Below, piece by piece: positions 5,125-6,146 of a stretch of DNA of 6,146 nucleotides. The DNA is taken from assembly GCA_020353135.1 (NCBI GenBank), contig CP070688.1, positions 3,966,936 through 3,973,081 of the forward strand, given 5' to 3'. Made by a program: the position numbers and the translations under genes. Below the pieces are notes generated by a model. It saw only the letters and a program-made list of their open reading frames with translations. It had not been told where the DNA came from and searched no databases. Position 1 is the first letter of the stretch; each line of letters opens with the position of its first letter. The DNA is from Chloroflexota bacterium (lineage in GTDB: Bacteria; Chloroflexota; Anaerolineae; Promineifilales; Promineifilaceae).

Positions 5125-5919
5125 ATGGCGCCCAAGATAGAGATGAGGGAGTTGGGCAAAATCTACCCATCTCCCCAAGGGCCCATCGTCGCTCTAGAGA
5201 ACATCAATTTTACGGTGCAGGAAGGCGAATTTCTTTGCATCGTCGGCCCTTCAGGCTGCGGCAAGTCGACCTTGTTACGAATCCTGGCCGGGCTTTATGA
5301 AGCGTCGTCCGGCGAGATCACTGTTCACCGGGCCGCGGACAACGGCCGGCCGGTGAACTCCGTCGTCTTTCAGGAGTACGCTATCTTTCCCTGGCGTACT
5401 ACCTTGCAGAATGTGGCCTTTGGCCTGGAAATGCGCGACGTTCCCAAGAAAGGGCGGACAGAGATCGCGAGACGGCATCTGGCCAAGGTCGGACTCGACC
5501 GCTTCGCCGATCACTATCCCTATCAACTCTCTGGCGGCATGAAGCAGCGCGTGGCTTTGGCCCGAGCGCTGGCCAATGACCCCGAAATCTTGCTTATGGA
5601 TGAGCCATTTGGCGCGCTGGATGCTCAAACGCGCGACTTGCTGCAAGAGGAATTGATCCGCATCTGGGAGGCCGAAGAAGGTAAGACCGTCGTCTACATC
5701 ACGCATTCGATCAGCGAGGCGACCATGTTAGGCGACCGCGTGGTCATCATGACCGCCCAGCCGGGGCGGATCAAATCCATTCATGAGGTTGGCTTGCCTC
5801 GTCCCAGATCGCTGAGTACACGCGATACCGTTGAGTTCGCCAGTATCAGCAGCGTCATCCGGCAGGATTTGGTCGAAGAGGTGAATAGGGCGCAGGCCCT
5901 GGAAAGAGGCGCAAGTTGA
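5125..5919 (+). CDS. ABC transporter ATP-binding protein, SsuB/TauB type
   Basis: A 264-residue cytoplasmic ATPase that powers the importer. All catalytic motifs are present: Walker A 'GPSGCGKST' (41-49), Q-loop Gln83 in 'VVFQEYAIFPWRT' (the FPWRT form typical of the nitrate/sulfonate/taurine subfamily), signature 'LSGGMKQR' (135-142), Walker B 'ILLMDEP' (155-161) with Glu160, D-loop 'ALD' (164-166) and switch His194 in 'YITHS'. The post-switch 'ISEATMLGDRVVIM' resembles the family's usual 'EEA..LADRI' segment. Length is normal and no C-terminal regulatory domain is fused. The ATG at 5125 has AGGGG nine bases upstream. It follows the binding-protein gene by 16 bases and overlaps the permease start by three bases, so the three genes form one operon. 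Confidence 0.95.
   Translation: MAPKIEMRELGKIYPSPQGPIVALENINFTVQEGEFLCIVGPSGCGKSTLLRILAGLYEASSGEITVHRAADNGRPVNSVVFQEYAIFPWRTTLQNVAFGLEMRDVPKKGRTEIARRHLAKVGLDRFADHYPYQLSGGMKQRVALARALANDPEILLMDEPFGALDAQTRDLLQEELIRIWEAEEGKTVVYITHSISEATMLGDRVVIMTAQPGRIKSIHEVGLPRPRSLSTRDTVEFASISSVIRQDLVEEVNRAQALERGAS
5905..5918 (+). promoter_or_regulatory. Ribosome site that sets the TTG start
   Basis: AGAGG (5905-5909), six bases (CGCAAG), then TTG at 5916-5918, whose last two bases are shared with the ATPase stop TGA. This decides the permease start over the downstream ATG. Confidence 0.6.
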
Positions 5920-6146
5920 CGGAAAACACAGCCAAAGATTCGCAGGCAATGACAAAAGCCGCCAAGCGCTGGCGCCGCTCGCGAATGTACAACGGGACCA
6001 ACTACGGATTGATCTCGGTTATTTCTCCGCTTCTTTTTTTGCTATTGTGGGAACTCACCATTCGCGCCGGACTGCTGGATATTCGATTCTTTCCGCCGCC
6101 CACGCAGATCGTCCGAGTTCTACGGGAGATGCTCCTCTCTGGAGAG
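5916..6146 (+). CDS. ABC transporter permease, SsuC/TauC type (5' part)
   Basis: A frame open from a TTG at 5916 to the window edge (77 codons, 3' end missing). The N-terminus is polar and basic (KAAKRWRRSR, residues 14-23), followed by a first membrane segment at about 32-54 (core LLFLLLWELTIRAGLL). Then comes 'FFPPPTQIVRVLREMLLSGE' (58-77), the 'P-P-P/S..V...L.E...SGE' signature found just after the first helix in nitrate/sulfonate/taurine-type permeases. The TTG is chosen because AGAGG lies six bases upstream, whereas the in-frame ATG at 5949 has no properly spaced ribosome site. TTG overlaps the ATPase stop (TTGA), implying coupled translation. The EAA-loop region that contacts the ATPase would lie beyond the window. 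Confidence 0.92.
   Translation, partial: MTENTAKDSQAMTKAAKRWRRSRMYNGTNYGLISVISPLLFLLLWELTIRAGLLDIRFFPPPTQIVRVLREMLLSGE

Overview
This looks like a bacterial chromosome fragment, most likely from the Chloroflexota (an Anaerolineae/Caldilinea-like or Promineofilum-like lineage). The phylum call is an inference. It rests on two lipoproteins with an 'ACGG' lipobox region followed by long Thr/Pro/Glu/Ala linkers (TPEP, PTATPEP repeats), on a moderately GC-rich composition, and on the presence of a homogentisate-phytyltransferase-type UbiA protein. No rRNA, tRNA, CRISPR array, transposase or integrase gene was seen.

Layout: 1-403 holds no convincing gene. 404-1366 (minus) encodes a secreted lipoprotein of unknown function with a two-part C-terminal region. 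Then, also on the minus strand, come two adjacent UbiA-superfamily membrane prenyltransferases: a MenA-like one (1610-2551) and, upstream of it in the same transcription unit, a homogentisate phytyltransferase-like one (2585-3505). The 33-base gap suggests they are co-transcribed, and a GC-rich hairpin follows the second stop. A divergent intergenic region (3506-3833) separates them from a plus-strand operon. That operon comprises a possible 43-residue small ORF (3834-3965), an ABC-transporter substrate-binding lipoprotein (3981-5108), its ATPase (5125-5919) and the start of its permease (5916 onward, cut by the window end and beginning at a TTG codon that overlaps the ATPase stop).

The two halves do different jobs. 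The minus-strand pair should attach isoprenoid tails to aromatic rings in the membrane (a menaquinone-type and a tocopherol/plastoquinone-type reaction). The plus-strand operon is a nitrate/sulfonate/taurine/pyrimidine-type importer whose substrate cannot be read from the sequence. No clearly novel system is visible. The items most worth a second look are the paired UbiA enzymes, the small ORF ahead of the transporter, and a strong excess of the palindrome CGGCCG.
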